Shown: piece after piece, positions 1-8,863 of the stretch
How the letters are laid out: the number at the start of each line of letters is the position of its first letter
Numbering within the stretch: the first letter of the stretch is position 1
NCBI RefSeq assembly: GCF_001748145.1
Contig: NZ_BCQA01000001.1
Coordinates: 4,552,501-4,616,500, forward strand
Reading direction: 5' to 3'
Origin: Bosea sp. BIWAKO-01
GTDB taxonomy: Bacteria; Pseudomonadota; Alphaproteobacteria; Rhizobiales; Beijerinckiaceae
DNA: 64,000 nt
Notes under the pieces: model-generated
Database searches by the model: none
What the model saw: only the letters and a program-made list of their open reading frames with translations
Told to the model about the DNA's origin: nothing
Translations under genes and position numbers: made by a program

Positions 1-743
1 CCGACTGGCTCTATCCGCGCGATCCGCTGGCGCTCGCCGGGCGACCGCTGATCTGGCCCTTCAGCAATCCGCGCTTCCTGCTCGGGACCGACAATTCCGG
101 CCGCGACATCGCCGCGCAGATCTTCCATGGCGCCCGTATTTCGCTGCTGATCGGTCTCGTCGCGACCTTCATCTCGGTCATGATCGGCATCACGATCGGC
201 GCCTTCGCCGGCTATTACGGCAGCTGGATCGACACCGTACTGATGCGCGTGACCGAGGCCTTCCAGACATTGCCGAACTTCCTGTTGCTGCTCGTGCTCG
301 TCGCGGTGTTCGGCTCGACCATCACCACGGTGACGGTCGCCATCGGCATCGTCTCATGGCCGGCTTCGGCGCGACTGACGCGCGCCGAGTTCCTCTCGCT
401 GCGCAACCGCGAGTTCGTGCAGGCGGGACGCACACTCGGGCTGAAGGACATCAAGCTGATCTTTGGCGAGATCCTGCCGAACGCTCTGCCTCCGGTGATC
501 GTCTATGCCAGCGTCGTGATGGCGGTCGCGATCCTGCTCGAGAGCGCGCTCGCCTTCCTGAAGCTCTCCGACCCGAACGTTGCTTCCTGGGGCAACCTGA
601 TCGGGGCCGGGCGCGATGTGCTGCGCGTGCAGTGGTATGTCTCGGCCATTCCCGGCGTCGCCATCCTCGTCACCGTGCTCGCCGTCTCGCTGGTCGGGCA
701 GGGGCTCAATGACGCGCTCAATCCGAGACTGAAGAGCAGATGA
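1..743 (+). CDS. Peptide-type ABC transporter permease, DppC/OppC family (5' end outside window)
   Basis: Inner-membrane permease of a dipeptide/oligopeptide/nickel-type importer. The frame is open from base 3 and has no start in the window, so the N-terminus is missing. The visible part begins in the periplasmic segment with the family motif LLGTDNSGRDI, then several hydrophobic helices. The cytoplasmic EAA-type loop reads EFVQAGRTLGLKDIKLIFGE and contacts the ATPase. The C-terminus is the usual [10 protein letters not shown] type. The stop overlaps the next start by four bases (ATGA), so it is cotranscribed with the ATPase at 740. Family is clear; the substrate cannot be told from sequence. 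Confidence 0.93.
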   Translation, partial: DWLYPRDPLALAGRPLIWPFSNPRFLLGTDNSGRDIAAQIFHGARISLLIGLVATFISVMIGITIGAFAGYYGSWIDTVLMRVTEAFQTLPNFLLLLVLVAVFGSTITTVTVAIGIVSWPASARLTRAEFLSLRNREFVQAGRTLGLKDIKLIFGEILPNALPPVIVYASVVMAVAILLESALAFLKLSDPNVASWGNLIGAGRDVLRVQWYVSAIPGVAILVTVLAVSLVGQGLNDALNPRLKSR

Positions 744-2368
744 CCCCGATCCTTGTCCTCGACGATGTCAGCGTGAGGCTGCCGGCCGGCGCCGACCGGT
801 CGCACGCCATGGCGAATGTGTCGCTCTCACTGGAAGCCAACGAGATTCTCTGCGTCGTCGGCGAATCCGGCTCCGGCAAGTCGATGACGGCCAACGCCAT
901 CATGCGGCTGCTGCCGGGCGGGGTTGCGATCGACGGCGGCCGCATCCTCTTCGAGGGGCGCAACCTTGCCGATGTAAGCGAGGCCGAGATGCGCAAGGTG
1001 CGCGGCGCCGGTATCGCGATGATCTTCCAGGAGCCGATGACCGCGCTGAATCCCTTGCGCAGCATTGGCGACCAGATCGGCGAGATGTTCGAGATCCATA
1101 CCGATCTGCCGGCCGGCGAGATCAGGACGCGGGTCCTTGCCCTGCTCGACGAGGTGCTGATTCCCGATCCGGCCTCGGCGATCAAGGCTTATCCGCATGA
1201 ACTCTCGGGCGGCCAGCGCCAGCGCGCCATGATCGCCATGGCACTCGCACTCGATCCCAGGGTGCTGATCGCCGACGAGCCGACGACGGCGCTCGACGTC
1301 ACCACCCAGGCGCAGATCCTCGAACTCATTCGCGACCTGCAGCGGCGCAAGGGCACGGCCGTTCTGTTCATCACCCATGATTTCGGTGTCGTTGCCGAAA
1401 TCGCCGACCGTGTCGCGGTGATGAGCCAGGGCCGCGTCGTCGAAGAGGGCACGGCCAGTGCCGTGCTGGACAACCCCCGGCACGCCTACACGAAGCAACT
1501 GATCGCCGCAGTGCCGCCACTGAAGGCTCCGCCTCCGCGCCCCCTGTCCAGCGATCCGATCCTGACCATAGAGCACGTCTCGAAGACCTATCGCACCGGT
1601 GGCTTCTTCGGTCGCGGCCAGCGCATCACCCACGCGGTCAAGGATGTTTCGTTGGTGCTGCCCAAGGGCGGCACGCTCGGCATCGTCGGAGAGTCCGGTT
1701 CCGGCAAGTCGACACTGGCGCGCTGCCTCGTGCGCCTGATCGATCCCGAGAGCGGCGAAATCCGCCTGAACGGCCGCGACCTCGCCTGTCTGACCCGCGA
1801 GCAGATGCGGGCCGAGACGCGCCATATCCAGATGGTGTTCCAGGATCCGTTTGCCTCGCTCAATCCCCGCCGCAAGGCGGGCGAGGCGGTCGCGCAAGGC
1901 CTCGTCGTTCACGGCATGCCGCGTGCGCAGGCCTTGGCGCGCGCCAAGGAACTCTTTGGGCTGGTGGGTCTCGATCCCGCCGCAACCGAGCGCTACCCGC
2001 ATGAGTTCTCGGGCGGCCAGCGCCAGCGGATCGGGCTTGCCCGCGCATTGGCTCTGGAGCCGGATGTGCTGGTGGCGGACGAGCCCGTCTCCGCGCTCGA
2101 CGTATCGGTCCAGGCGCAGGTGCTGAAGCTGCTGGCGGAACTGCGCCAGCGTCTTGGCCTGTCGATCGTCTTCATCACCCATGACCTGCGCGTGGCAGCG
2201 CAGGTCTGTGATCTTGTTGCTGTCATGAAGAGCGGAGAAGTGGTGGAGGCCGGGCTGATCGGCACTGTCTTCGGCAATCCGCAACACCCCTATACCCAAG
2301 CGCTGCTCGCCTCGATTCCCGGGCGCGAGTTCGGGCTGGAGCGGGTGGCCGAGCGGCAGGAGGGCTGA
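740..2368 (+). CDS. Double ATP-binding protein of a peptide-type ABC transporter (DppD-DppF fusion)
   Basis: A 542-residue protein with two complete ABC ATPase domains, equivalent to fused DppD and DppF. Domain one has Walker A GESGSGKS at about residue 41, the signature LSGGQRQR at about 154 and Walker B LIADEP. Domain two has Walker A GESGSGKS at about 316, signature FSGGQRQR at about 421 and Walker B LVADEP. It powers the permease ending at 743, with permease B and the binding protein presumably upstream of the window. It is the last gene of this operon; a short GC-rich hairpin follows. The fused form (YejF/GsiA-like) is common in Rhizobiales. Confidence 0.95.
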   Translation: MTPILVLDDVSVRLPAGADRSHAMANVSLSLEANEILCVVGESGSGKSMTANAIMRLLPGGVAIDGGRILFEGRNLADVSEAEMRKVRGAGIAMIFQEPMTALNPLRSIGDQIGEMFEIHTDLPAGEIRTRVLALLDEVLIPDPASAIKAYPHELSGGQRQRAMIAMALALDPRVLIADEPTTALDVTTQAQILELIRDLQRRKGTAVLFITHDFGVVAEIADRVAVMSQGRVVEEGTASAVLDNPRHAYTKQLIAAVPPLKAPPPRPLSSDPILTIEHVSKTYRTGGFFGRGQRITHAVKDVSLVLPKGGTLGIVGESGSGKSTLARCLVRLIDPESGEIRLNGRDLACLTREQMRAETRHIQMVFQDPFASLNPRRKAGEAVAQGLVVHGMPRAQALARAKELFGLVGLDPAATERYPHEFSGGQRQRIGLARALALEPDVLVADEPVSALDVSVQAQVLKLLAELRQRLGLSIVFITHDLRVAAQVCDLVAVMKSGEVVEAGLIGTVFGNPQHPYTQALLASIPGREFGLERVAERQEG

Positions 2369-2396
2369 CCCTCAAACGCCTGTGGTCACCCTTCAT

Positions 2397-2411
2397 CCCC
2401 GCGGCGCGGGG
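2397..2411. terminator. Short GC hairpin after the peptide transporter operon
   Basis: CCCCGC and GCGGGG flank a three-base loop 28 bases after the stop at 2368, with a TTTT tract about ten bases further on. It could be a weak terminator. The loop is tight and the T tract is displaced, so confidence is low. Confidence 0.3.
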
Positions 2412-2454
2412 GGCGGCCATTTTCCGGCTTGAACAGCATAAACTGGTTCTATAT

Positions 2455-2467
2455 TGGTATCGTACCA
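2455..2467. promoter_or_regulatory. Perfect inverted repeat TGGTA-TCG-TACCA, likely operator
   Basis: A perfect palindrome with 5-base arms and a 3-base centre, sited in the only AT-rich patch of the gap between the peptide operon and the sugar operon starting at 2515. The shape resembles GntR/FadR-type operators (TNGTNNNACNA). No regulator gene is adjacent, so the cognate protein is unknown. Confidence 0.45.
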
Positions 2468-2514
2468 GAGAGTGTTGGCCGCGCCGAGCGCGCGAAGCGG
2501 GAGCACGCGGAACA

Positions 2515-3462
2515 GTGGAAGGCGAAGGGTCTCTTTCAGGGTCCGCAGAACGTCCCGCTGTTTGCGCTGTTCCGAAGGCATCGGTTGGCTGGCGCATCCT
2601 GTCGCAGGTCAGCGTCAAGGGCAGCGCGCCCTTCAACGAGGACATGGCGGGCTCTGCCGGCTCGCATGCCTGGATCATCGATGGGGCCGCCTTTTTCTCA
2701 GGCGCTTCCAGAACCGAGCAGCAATCGGAAGGGGCCTGGCTGGCGCAGCGGGTCGATGAGGTCCTGCGCGCCACGGCGCGCGACGAAACTCCGCTTTCCG
2801 AGGTGGCGGCGACCCTCGAGGTGGCCGTCGCCCGGGATTACGCCGCGCTGGGTGACGGTCAGCCTGAGCGTGTCGGAGGAGAGGGGCCTTCAGCCGTCCT
2901 CGGCCTCCTGCGCCTTTCAGCGGCGGGGCAATCCTGTCGTATCGAGGGCGTGGTGATCGGTGATGTGTCGATCATCATCCGCGATGGCCAACGCATGGAG
3001 CGCTGGACGGACCCTTCGGCGGGCCCGTTCGAGGCCCGGACAATCGCGGCGGCTGGAACCGGTCTGCGGCGTGACGGTGAGCCGATGTCGGCGCCCGCTT
3101 TGGCACAGATTCACGAGAATCGCCGTTTCCTGAACCAACCGGACGGCTATTGGGCTGTTCACCCCGGGCTGTCGTGGCGGGGGGGCTTGCGTTCCTTCGT
3201 CGCGACCGTGTCTTCGACGGCGACGGTGCTGCTGGCCTCCGACGGGTTCATGCGCCTTGTCGATGTCCTGAAACGCTATGATGAGGCTGGTCTCATGCAG
3301 GCGGTGGTGAGCGACGGCGCGGCTGCGCTCGTTGCCGAACTGCGCCGGCTCGAGAGCGGAGATCCACGGACGGAACGGTTCAACCGCGTCAAAATCCACG
3401 ATGACGCGACCGCGCTCGTCGTCACGCCGGACCTGCCGGCGGCCGGATTCATCCAACAATAA
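2515..3462 (+). CDS. PP2C-like serine/threonine phosphatase domain protein
   Basis: A 315-residue protein with the metal-binding motifs of PP2C phosphatases: NED (about residue 42), IIDGA about 14 residues later, LASDGFMRL near residue 241 and DDATALVV near residue 298. No membrane segment or signal peptide is visible, so it is probably cytosolic. It is the first gene of a sugar uptake operon, only 31 bases before the binding-protein gene. The modelled start is a GTG; homologous sequence appears to begin near GWRILSQVS, so the first 25 or so residues are uncertain. Whether it removes protein phosphate or acts on a small phosphorylated metabolite cannot be decided here. Confidence 0.8.
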   Translation: MEGEGSLSGSAERPAVCAVPKASVGWRILSQVSVKGSAPFNEDMAGSAGSHAWIIDGAAFFSGASRTEQQSEGAWLAQRVDEVLRATARDETPLSEVAATLEVAVARDYAALGDGQPERVGGEGPSAVLGLLRLSAAGQSCRIEGVVIGDVSIIIRDGQRMERWTDPSAGPFEARTIAAAGTGLRRDGEPMSAPALAQIHENRRFLNQPDGYWAVHPGLSWRGGLRSFVATVSSTATVLLASDGFMRLVDVLKRYDEAGLMQAVVSDGAAALVAELRRLESGDPRTERFNRVKIHDDATALVVTPDLPAAGFIQQ

Positions 3463-3493
3463 CAAACGTTACGTTCAACGAGGGAGAGCAAAC

Positions 3494-4765
3494 ATGTTGG
3501 CCGGGATTCTGACCAGATCCATCTTGAAGCGGGCGCTTGGCAAGCTCGCGCTGACGGCTTTCGCCGCTGCGACCGTCTTTGCCGCTCCGGTGCGGGCAGA
3601 GGATCTGACCCTGTGGAGCTGGCGCCAGGAGGACAAGGCTGCCTATGCCAAGTTCATCGAGGCGTTCCGCAAGAAACATCCCGACATCAATGTGAAGTTC
3701 GAGGCTTTCGAGGCCGCGAACTATCCAACCGTCCTCTCGACAGCTCTTGCCGGCGGCACGGGACCGGACATCGTGCAGGTGCGCGCCTACGGCACGCTTG
3801 GCGTCGGCAAGCCGGACTATCTCGTGCCGCTCGACAAGACGATGGTGCCGGAGTTCGACAATTTCCCCGCTTCGGCGGTGGCGGCAGAGACCATGCGGTC
3901 CGATGGCAAGCTCTATGCGGTGCCCTTCGCCTCGCAGACCATGCTGATCATCTACAACAAGGAACTGTTCGAGAAGGCCGGCGTCACGCCGCCTGCGACA
4001 TGGGACGAACTCGTCGCCGTTTCGAAGACGTTGAAGGAGAAGGGCATCACCCCCTTCGGCAACGGCACCGCCACCTCCTGGCAGAACGAAACCATCGTCG
4101 GCGCCTTGCTCTCCTCCCAGATCGGCAAGCAGTTCGAGCAGGACGTGCTCGCCGGCAAGGCCGATTTCACCGATCCACGCTTCGTCGGCGCTCTCACCAA
4201 GCTGAACGAGCTGAAGGATTACTTCGCTCCGAATTTCTCGGGCGTGGATTATGCCGCTTCGCAGCAGTTCTTCGCGGCCGGGCGTGCAGCCATGTTTGCC
4301 GGCGGCTCGTTCGAGCTCGCCAACTTCCTGCGCCAGAATCCCAAGCTGAAACTGGGGATCTTCGCCTCGCCGGTCGCCAAGGCCGGCGATGAACGGCTGG
4401 TCGCGCTCTATTACGACGGTGGCTACGCGATCAACGCAGCGTCGAAGAAGAAGGACGCGGCGCTCAAGTTCCTGCGCTTCCTCGGTACGCCTGAGTTCGG
4501 TACCGCCTTCTCGAACGATCTGCAGAACATCTCGCCGATCAAGGGCGTGAAGTTCGAGAACCCGTTGTTGAAGGAGGTCGCGGCGCTCAACGAGCAGGCC
4601 ATGTCCTACATCATGCTGGTCAATTTCCGCTATCAGGAGCCGACGGGCTCGGTGCTGCTGCAGTCCGGTGTGCAGAAGATGCTGGCGGGCAAGGCGACCC
4701 CGGCCGAGGTCGGTGCGGAGGTCACGAAGGGCATTGGGACCTACTACGCGCCCTTCAAGAAGTAA
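3494..4765 (+). CDS. Extracellular sugar-binding protein of an ABC transporter (family 1)
   Basis: Periplasmic solute-binding protein of 423 residues with a signal peptide ending near APVRA-ED (about residue 35). The mature sequence starts LTLWSWRQEDKAAYAKFIEAF, as in MalE/UgpB-type proteins. The ATG at 3494 is preceded by GGGAGAG and fits the signal peptide; an open frame further upstream is not coding. It feeds the permeases at 4879 and 5808. The NanE and kinase genes downstream suggest an amino sugar or its glycoside as ligand, which is inference. Confidence 0.93.
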   Translation: MLAGILTRSILKRALGKLALTAFAAATVFAAPVRAEDLTLWSWRQEDKAAYAKFIEAFRKKHPDINVKFEAFEAANYPTVLSTALAGGTGPDIVQVRAYGTLGVGKPDYLVPLDKTMVPEFDNFPASAVAAETMRSDGKLYAVPFASQTMLIIYNKELFEKAGVTPPATWDELVAVSKTLKEKGITPFGNGTATSWQNETIVGALLSSQIGKQFEQDVLAGKADFTDPRFVGALTKLNELKDYFAPNFSGVDYAASQQFFAAGRAAMFAGGSFELANFLRQNPKLKLGIFASPVAKAGDERLVALYYDGGYAINAASKKKDAALKFLRFLGTPEFGTAFSNDLQNISPIKGVKFENPLLKEVAALNEQAMSYIMLVNFRYQEPTGSVLLQSGVQKMLAGKATPAEVGAEVTKGIGTYYAPFKK

Positions 4766-4790
4766 GCTCCGGAGCTGCAGCGCTCATGAT

Positions 4791-4820
4791 GCGCATGGCC
4801 GACAAAGCCCGACCATGCGC
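4791..4820 (+). other. Hairpin between binding-protein and permease genes
   Basis: GCGCATGG (4791-4798) and CCATGCGC (4813-4820) form a perfect 8-bp stem in the 113-base gap after the binding-protein gene. There is no T tract. Such hairpins often stabilise the upstream mRNA so that binding protein is made in excess over permease. Confidence 0.45.
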
Positions 4821-4878
4821 TTGGACAGGCGCGCGCCGGGCTTTCCACTGAACGCGCTGCTTCAACAGGCCAGGTCTC

Positions 4879-5811
4879 ATGACGACGGATTATCGAAGCC
4901 GCGAAAGGCGCAAGCGCGCGGCCTGGATCGCATTTCTCATCGTGCCGCCGATGGCGATGATGCTGACCTTCGTCGTCTGGCCGCTGCTCGTGGCGCTGAG
5001 CTCGGCCTTCTATCGCTGGGAGGGGATGGCGCAGGGTGAATTCGTCGGCCTGCAGAATTTCCGCGATGTTCTGCTTGGGGATCATTTCGCGGCGCTGACC
5101 TGGCGTGCGTTCCGGCACAATCTCTTCGTCTTCTTCGCGCTTTTCGTGGTGCAGAACACCGCCGGATTTCTGCTTGCCTGGTTCATCTATCGGGAGCCGT
5201 TCGGCTTTCGCTTTCACCGGATCGCGATCTTCATGCCGGTGATCCTGTCCACCGTCCTGGTCGGGTTCCTGTGGAAGCTGTTCCTCGACCCCAATTTCGG
5301 CCTTATCAATCAGCTTCTCGAGATGATCGGGCTCGGTGCGCTGCGCCAGCCCTGGCTCGGACAGGAAACGACGGCGCTGCCCGCGCTGGTCATGGCCAAT
5401 GCCTGGCACTGGGTCGGCTTTCCCGCCCTGGTCTATCTAGCCGGAATGCAGCGCATTCCCCGCGAAATCCTGGAAGCGGCCAAGCTCGACGGCTGCAGCA
5501 GCTGGCAGATGCTGACACGCGTCGTCTGGCCACTGGTGGCGCCCTCCACCACCATCACGCTGACGCTGCTCTTCATCGGCGCCTTCAACTGGTTCGAGCT
5601 GCCCTACATCATGGCAGGGCTGGACGGCTCGCCCTACGGTTCCACGGATGTGCTGGGGCTCTATTTCTACCGCACAGCCTTCGGCAACCAGAGTGGAGGC
5701 CTTCAGGATTTCGGGCACGGCAATGCGCTCGCCGTCCTGATGTTCATGTTCATCGCGGTCGTCGCCACGCTCATCACGCAGTATCTGCGCCGCCGGGAGA
5801 TCGCGCTGTGA
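4879..5811 (+). CDS. Sugar ABC transporter permease, MalF/UgpA type
   Basis: A 310-residue inner-membrane protein with about six hydrophobic helices, the first starting near residue 18 (AWIAFLIVPPMAMMLTF). The EAA loop EILEAAKLDGCSSWQMLTRVVWPL is well conserved. It forms the translocation pore with the permease at 5808. The stop overlaps the next GTG start by four bases (GTGA). Confidence 0.95.
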   Translation: MTTDYRSRERRKRAAWIAFLIVPPMAMMLTFVVWPLLVALSSAFYRWEGMAQGEFVGLQNFRDVLLGDHFAALTWRAFRHNLFVFFALFVVQNTAGFLLAWFIYREPFGFRFHRIAIFMPVILSTVLVGFLWKLFLDPNFGLINQLLEMIGLGALRQPWLGQETTALPALVMANAWHWVGFPALVYLAGMQRIPREILEAAKLDGCSSWQMLTRVVWPLVAPSTTITLTLLFIGAFNWFELPYIMAGLDGSPYGSTDVLGLYFYRTAFGNQSGGLQDFGHGNALAVLMFMFIAVVATLITQYLRRREIAL

Positions 5812-6665
5812 CGGCAAAGGCCCAAAACCCGGACCCATTGTTCCCGCGCAGCAGTCCCGGGAGTCTGATTGCCGCCGCACTGCTCGTGGGCAATTCCGTC
5901 CTGATGCTCTACCCGATCGCCATCATGGTCTTCTCGGCCTTCAAGACGACGGGGGAGATCTTCGACGCACCGTTTTCCGTTCCTGATTTCACCTATGTCG
6001 CGAACTTCACCCGCATCTGGGGCGAGACGAGCCTGCCGGGCTACTTCATCAACTCGGTGATCATCACCGGCTCGTCCATCGCGCTTATCCTGCTGCTCGG
6101 CACGATGGGGGCATATGCGCTTGCCCGTTACGAGTTCCCGGGCAATTCGGCCATCTTCATGTTCTTCCTGGCCGGCCTGATGCTGCCCCTGAAGCTCGCG
6201 GTGATCCCGCTTTTCCTGCAGATGCGCGATTTCGGTCTGCTCGACACCCGTTTCGGCCTCATCCTGATCTATACGGCGATGGGACTGCCTTCGACGATCT
6301 TCATCATGACCGGTTTCCTGCGGACGTTGCCGACGGAACTCGAGGAGGCCGCGCGCATCGACGGGGCGTCCGAGCCGCGGATCATGCTGTCCATCATGCT
6401 GCCGCTATCCGTGCCGCCGATGGTCATCTCCGCGATTCAGAATGCCGTGCCGACCTGGAACGATTTCTTCTTCCCGCTCGTCTTCATCCAGACCGATGCG
6501 CGCAAGACCCTGCCTCAGGGGCTTTCGGTGTTCATGGGCGAATACACCACCGACTGGGGCATGTTGTTTGCCGGCCTCACCATCGCAGCCCTGCCACTGA
6601 CCATCATCTACATCGTGATGTCGCGCCAGTTCATCCGGGGCATGACCGCAGGGGCGGTAAAGTGA
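5808..6665 (+). CDS. Sugar ABC transporter permease, MalG/UgpE type
   Basis: A 285-residue second permease. I chose the GTG at 5808 because it overlaps the preceding stop (GTGA) and gives a normal MalG-type N-terminus; the frame is open far upstream, but that part is not homologous. The EAA loop ELEEAARIDGASEPRIMLSIMLPL and the C-terminal FIRGMTAGAVK are typical. The stop overlaps the start of the NanE gene by four bases. No ATPase gene is present in this operon, so a shared MsmX/UgpC-like ATPase is probably used. Confidence 0.94.
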   Translation: MTAKAQNPDPLFPRSSPGSLIAAALLVGNSVLMLYPIAIMVFSAFKTTGEIFDAPFSVPDFTYVANFTRIWGETSLPGYFINSVIITGSSIALILLLGTMGAYALARYEFPGNSAIFMFFLAGLMLPLKLAVIPLFLQMRDFGLLDTRFGLILIYTAMGLPSTIFIMTGFLRTLPTELEEAARIDGASEPRIMLSIMLPLSVPPMVISAIQNAVPTWNDFFFPLVFIQTDARKTLPQGLSVFMGEYTTDWGMLFAGLTIAALPLTIIYIVMSRQFIRGMTAGAVK

Positions 6666-7354
6666 CACTTCTAGCCAATCAGAACCTGATACCGCCGGGC
6701 AGCCTTGCCGTGTCCTGCCAGGCGCGGGCGGATAACCCGTTGCATGGGCCGGTGTTCATGGCGGCGATGGCGCAGGCGGCGGAGCAGGGCGGTGCGCTCG
6801 CCCTGCGTGCCAATGGACCTGCCGATATCGCTGCGATCCGCGCGGTCAGCGCGCTGCCGATCATTGGTATTCTCAAGCGCTGGGACGATCGCTTTCCCGT
6901 CTACATCACGCCCGATTTTGCCGCTGCCGCGCTGATCGCTGCCGCGGGCGCCGACATCATCGCGCTCGATGCCACCGACAGGCCCCGCGATGGCGAACCG
7001 CTCGGGGTTTTGATCGCGCGCATCCGCAGTGAACTGGGCAAGCCCGTCTTCGCGGATTGCGCGACGTTCGAGGACGGCGTGCGTGCGGCCAGGCTTGGCG
7101 CCGACTACATTGCCACGACCTTGTCCGGCTACACCGATGAAACCGCCGGGTTGAAGGCGACGGGTCCGGATATCGCCCTGATCGCCGCCCTCGCTGGCAC
7201 CATATCGACGCCGATCGTGGCGGAGGGGCGTTTCGAGCGGCCGGAGCAGCTCGAGACGGCCTTCGCTGCTGGTGCCCATGCCGTGGTCGTTGGCACGGCG
7301 ATCACCAACCCTCGTGAAATCACGCGCCGCTTTGTCACGCATGCCCGGGCTTGA
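6662..7354 (+). CDS. nanE: N-acetylmannosamine-6-phosphate 2-epimerase
   Basis: A 230-residue TIM-barrel enzyme that interconverts ManNAc-6-phosphate and GlcNAc-6-phosphate. Family motifs match NanE: LAVSCQA near the N-terminus, PIIGILKR with the active-site lysine, GADIIALDATDRPR, TTLSGYT, and VAEGRF followed by GAHAVVVGTAIT. It starts with GTG overlapping the permease stop and overlaps the downstream kinase gene by 14 bases. With the kinase it would turn imported ManNAc (or a related amino sugar) into GlcNAc-6-phosphate. Confidence 0.9.
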   Translation: MTLLANQNLIPPGSLAVSCQARADNPLHGPVFMAAMAQAAEQGGALALRANGPADIAAIRAVSALPIIGILKRWDDRFPVYITPDFAAAALIAAAGADIIALDATDRPRDGEPLGVLIARIRSELGKPVFADCATFEDGVRAARLGADYIATTLSGYTDETAGLKATGPDIALIAALAGTISTPIVAEGRFERPEQLETAFAAGAHAVVVGTAITNPREITRRFVTHARA

Positions 7355-8273
7355 GCACTCGCTGGGACTGGGCATCGAGACGGGCGGGACGGCGTCGCGC
7401 TGGTGCCTCGTCTCCGCAACTGGCGAGGTCATGGCTCGAGGAGATGTGGCGCCGATGACGGGCCATGTCTTCAGCGAGGCGGACCAGGAGCGTGTCCGCA
7501 GCATCTTTGCCGAGCTCGCTGGCCAACTCTCGGGCCTTGGCCAACCCAGCGCCATCGTTGCCGGGGTCACGGGCATTGGATCGGCTTCGTCGACAACGGC
7601 TCTCTTTGCGCGGATTCTCGCCGACGCCTTCCAATGCCTCGAGACATCCGTGCTCGTCGTCGATGACATGTGGCTGGGCTACCGCGCCCGCTTTGCGCCC
7701 GGCGAGGGCATCGTCGTTTATGCGGGGACAGGCTCCATTGGCTACCACCTTACGGTGGGCGGCGAGATCATGCGGGCCGGCGGCTATGGCGTGCTGGTCG
7801 ACGATGGTGGGGCGGCGACCTGGATCGCGACCGAGGCGTTGCGGTTCGTCCTGCGGCGGGAAGATGAGGCGCCGGGTTCCGGCTGGAGCACCGCGATTGG
7901 CCGGACGCTTTCCGAAGCCGTTGGCGGCCGCTCCTGGGATGCGGCCCGTGTCTACATCTATGGCGGCGACCGCGGCAGCCTGGGCCTCCTCGCCCGTGCC
8001 GTGGGCGTTGCCGATGAGGCCGGGGATACCGAGGCGAGACGGATCTTTGCGGGGGCTGGCCGGGAGCTCGCCCGTCTCGCTTTGGCGCTGCGCGGGCGTG
8101 TCGGCCTCAAGCCGGTGGCTCTGGCCGGCCGTGCGATCACGCTGTCGCCAGCCATTGCCCAGAGCTTCGCTGCCTCCGTCGCGCCGCCCCTGCTTCTGGC
8201 CGATGCCAGCCCCGATGTGCCGGCGGTCGCGGCGCGGCTGGCCGTTGAGCTTGCTGCGAAGCATGGTCGATGA
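7341..8273 (+). CDS. BadF/BadG-type ATPase, probable N-acetylhexosamine kinase
   Basis: A 310-residue ASKHA-fold protein. Visible motifs are LGIETGGTASRWCLV (phosphate 1 loop), VDDMWLGYRARF, and VVYAGTGSIGYHL (phosphate 2 loop). This family includes N-acetylglucosamine kinases. Immediate overlap with nanE suggests that it phosphorylates ManNAc or GlcNAc at C6 to supply the epimerase. The ATG at 7341 is chosen as the first in-frame start giving the N-terminus MPGLEHSLGLG. It is the last gene of the operon. Confidence 0.82.
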   Translation: MPGLEHSLGLGIETGGTASRWCLVSATGEVMARGDVAPMTGHVFSEADQERVRSIFAELAGQLSGLGQPSAIVAGVTGIGSASSTTALFARILADAFQCLETSVLVVDDMWLGYRARFAPGEGIVVYAGTGSIGYHLTVGGEIMRAGGYGVLVDDGGAATWIATEALRFVLRREDEAPGSGWSTAIGRTLSEAVGGRSWDAARVYIYGGDRGSLGLLARAVGVADEAGDTEARRIFAGAGRELARLALALRGRVGLKPVALAGRAITLSPAIAQSFAASVAPPLLLADASPDVPAVAARLAVELAAKHGR

Positions 8274-8280
8274 AAGCCGG

Positions 8281-8309
8281 GCACAGGGCGCTGAAACCGC
8301 GCCGTGTGC
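8281..8309. terminator. Terminator-like hairpin between convergent genes
   Basis: GCACAGGGCGC and GCGCCGTGTGC pair over 10 of 11 positions around a 7-base loop, seven bases after the kinase stop. There is no T run, so it may be Rho-assisted or bidirectional for the convergent gene at 8340. Confidence 0.45.
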
Positions 8310-8339
8310 CTGGCCATCGACAAGGGCCGGGTCAGGTCC

Positions 8340-8840
8340 TCAGCGGGAACGAACCGGCGCAGAAGACGCTTCGAGCTGTTCGAAGACGAAGGCGGCAAGG
8401 TAGCCGTAGATCGCGTGTCCGATCAGGCTCATGAGGGAGAGGCGCGGCACGTCGGTGAGAAGGAAGGCCTGACCGGCCAGGGGCGCGAAGAAGCCGAGCG
8501 CGATGAAGTAGGTGATCATCCCCCAGATCCAACCATCGGCGGGCATGCCAAAACTCTTCACAAAGCGCGTCACCGCGTAATAGCCGAGCGGGTAGAACAG
8601 GAAGCCCGTGAGAAAATGCAGCAGCTTTGCGGCCGGTGTCGAAATCGTCAGGCCGAGCTGGTGGGAAAACAGCGACTTCACCAACTCTGGCGGCTCCAGT
8701 GGGAATTCCGCGAACCACGCGGTCGGAACGGCAGAGAACAGTTCCCAGAAGCCAAGCCCGGCAAAGCCGCCAAGGGCGAGGTTCGCGATGGTGCGGGCTG
8801 ATGGAAGGGCGGTGGCCCGGGGCAGGGTGGTGGTGATCAT
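8340..8840 (-). CDS. Small integral membrane protein of unknown function
   Basis: A 166-residue hydrophobic protein with about four membrane helices (near LALGGFAGLGFWELF, LLHFLTGFLFYPLGYYAV, WGMITYFIALGFFAPLA and LIGHAIYGYLAAFVFEQ). The ATG at 8840 is preceded by AGGAAGAG at good spacing, which favours it over a start nine codons upstream. It lies just downstream of the TPR gene on the same strand and is probably cotranscribed. I do not recognise a characterised family. Confidence 0.75.
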   Translation of the reverse strand: MITTTLPRATALPSARTIANLALGGFAGLGFWELFSAVPTAWFAEFPLEPPELVKSLFSHQLGLTISTPAAKLLHFLTGFLFYPLGYYAVTRFVKSFGMPADGWIWGMITYFIALGFFAPLAGQAFLLTDVPRLSLMSLIGHAIYGYLAAFVFEQLEASSAPVRSR

Positions 8841-8863
8841 GGCTGCTCTTCCTGTGCTGGCGT

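Noticed and set aside
827..2299. A 490-codon minus-strand frame opposite the double ATPase.
   Set aside because: Antisense to two intact ABC domains.
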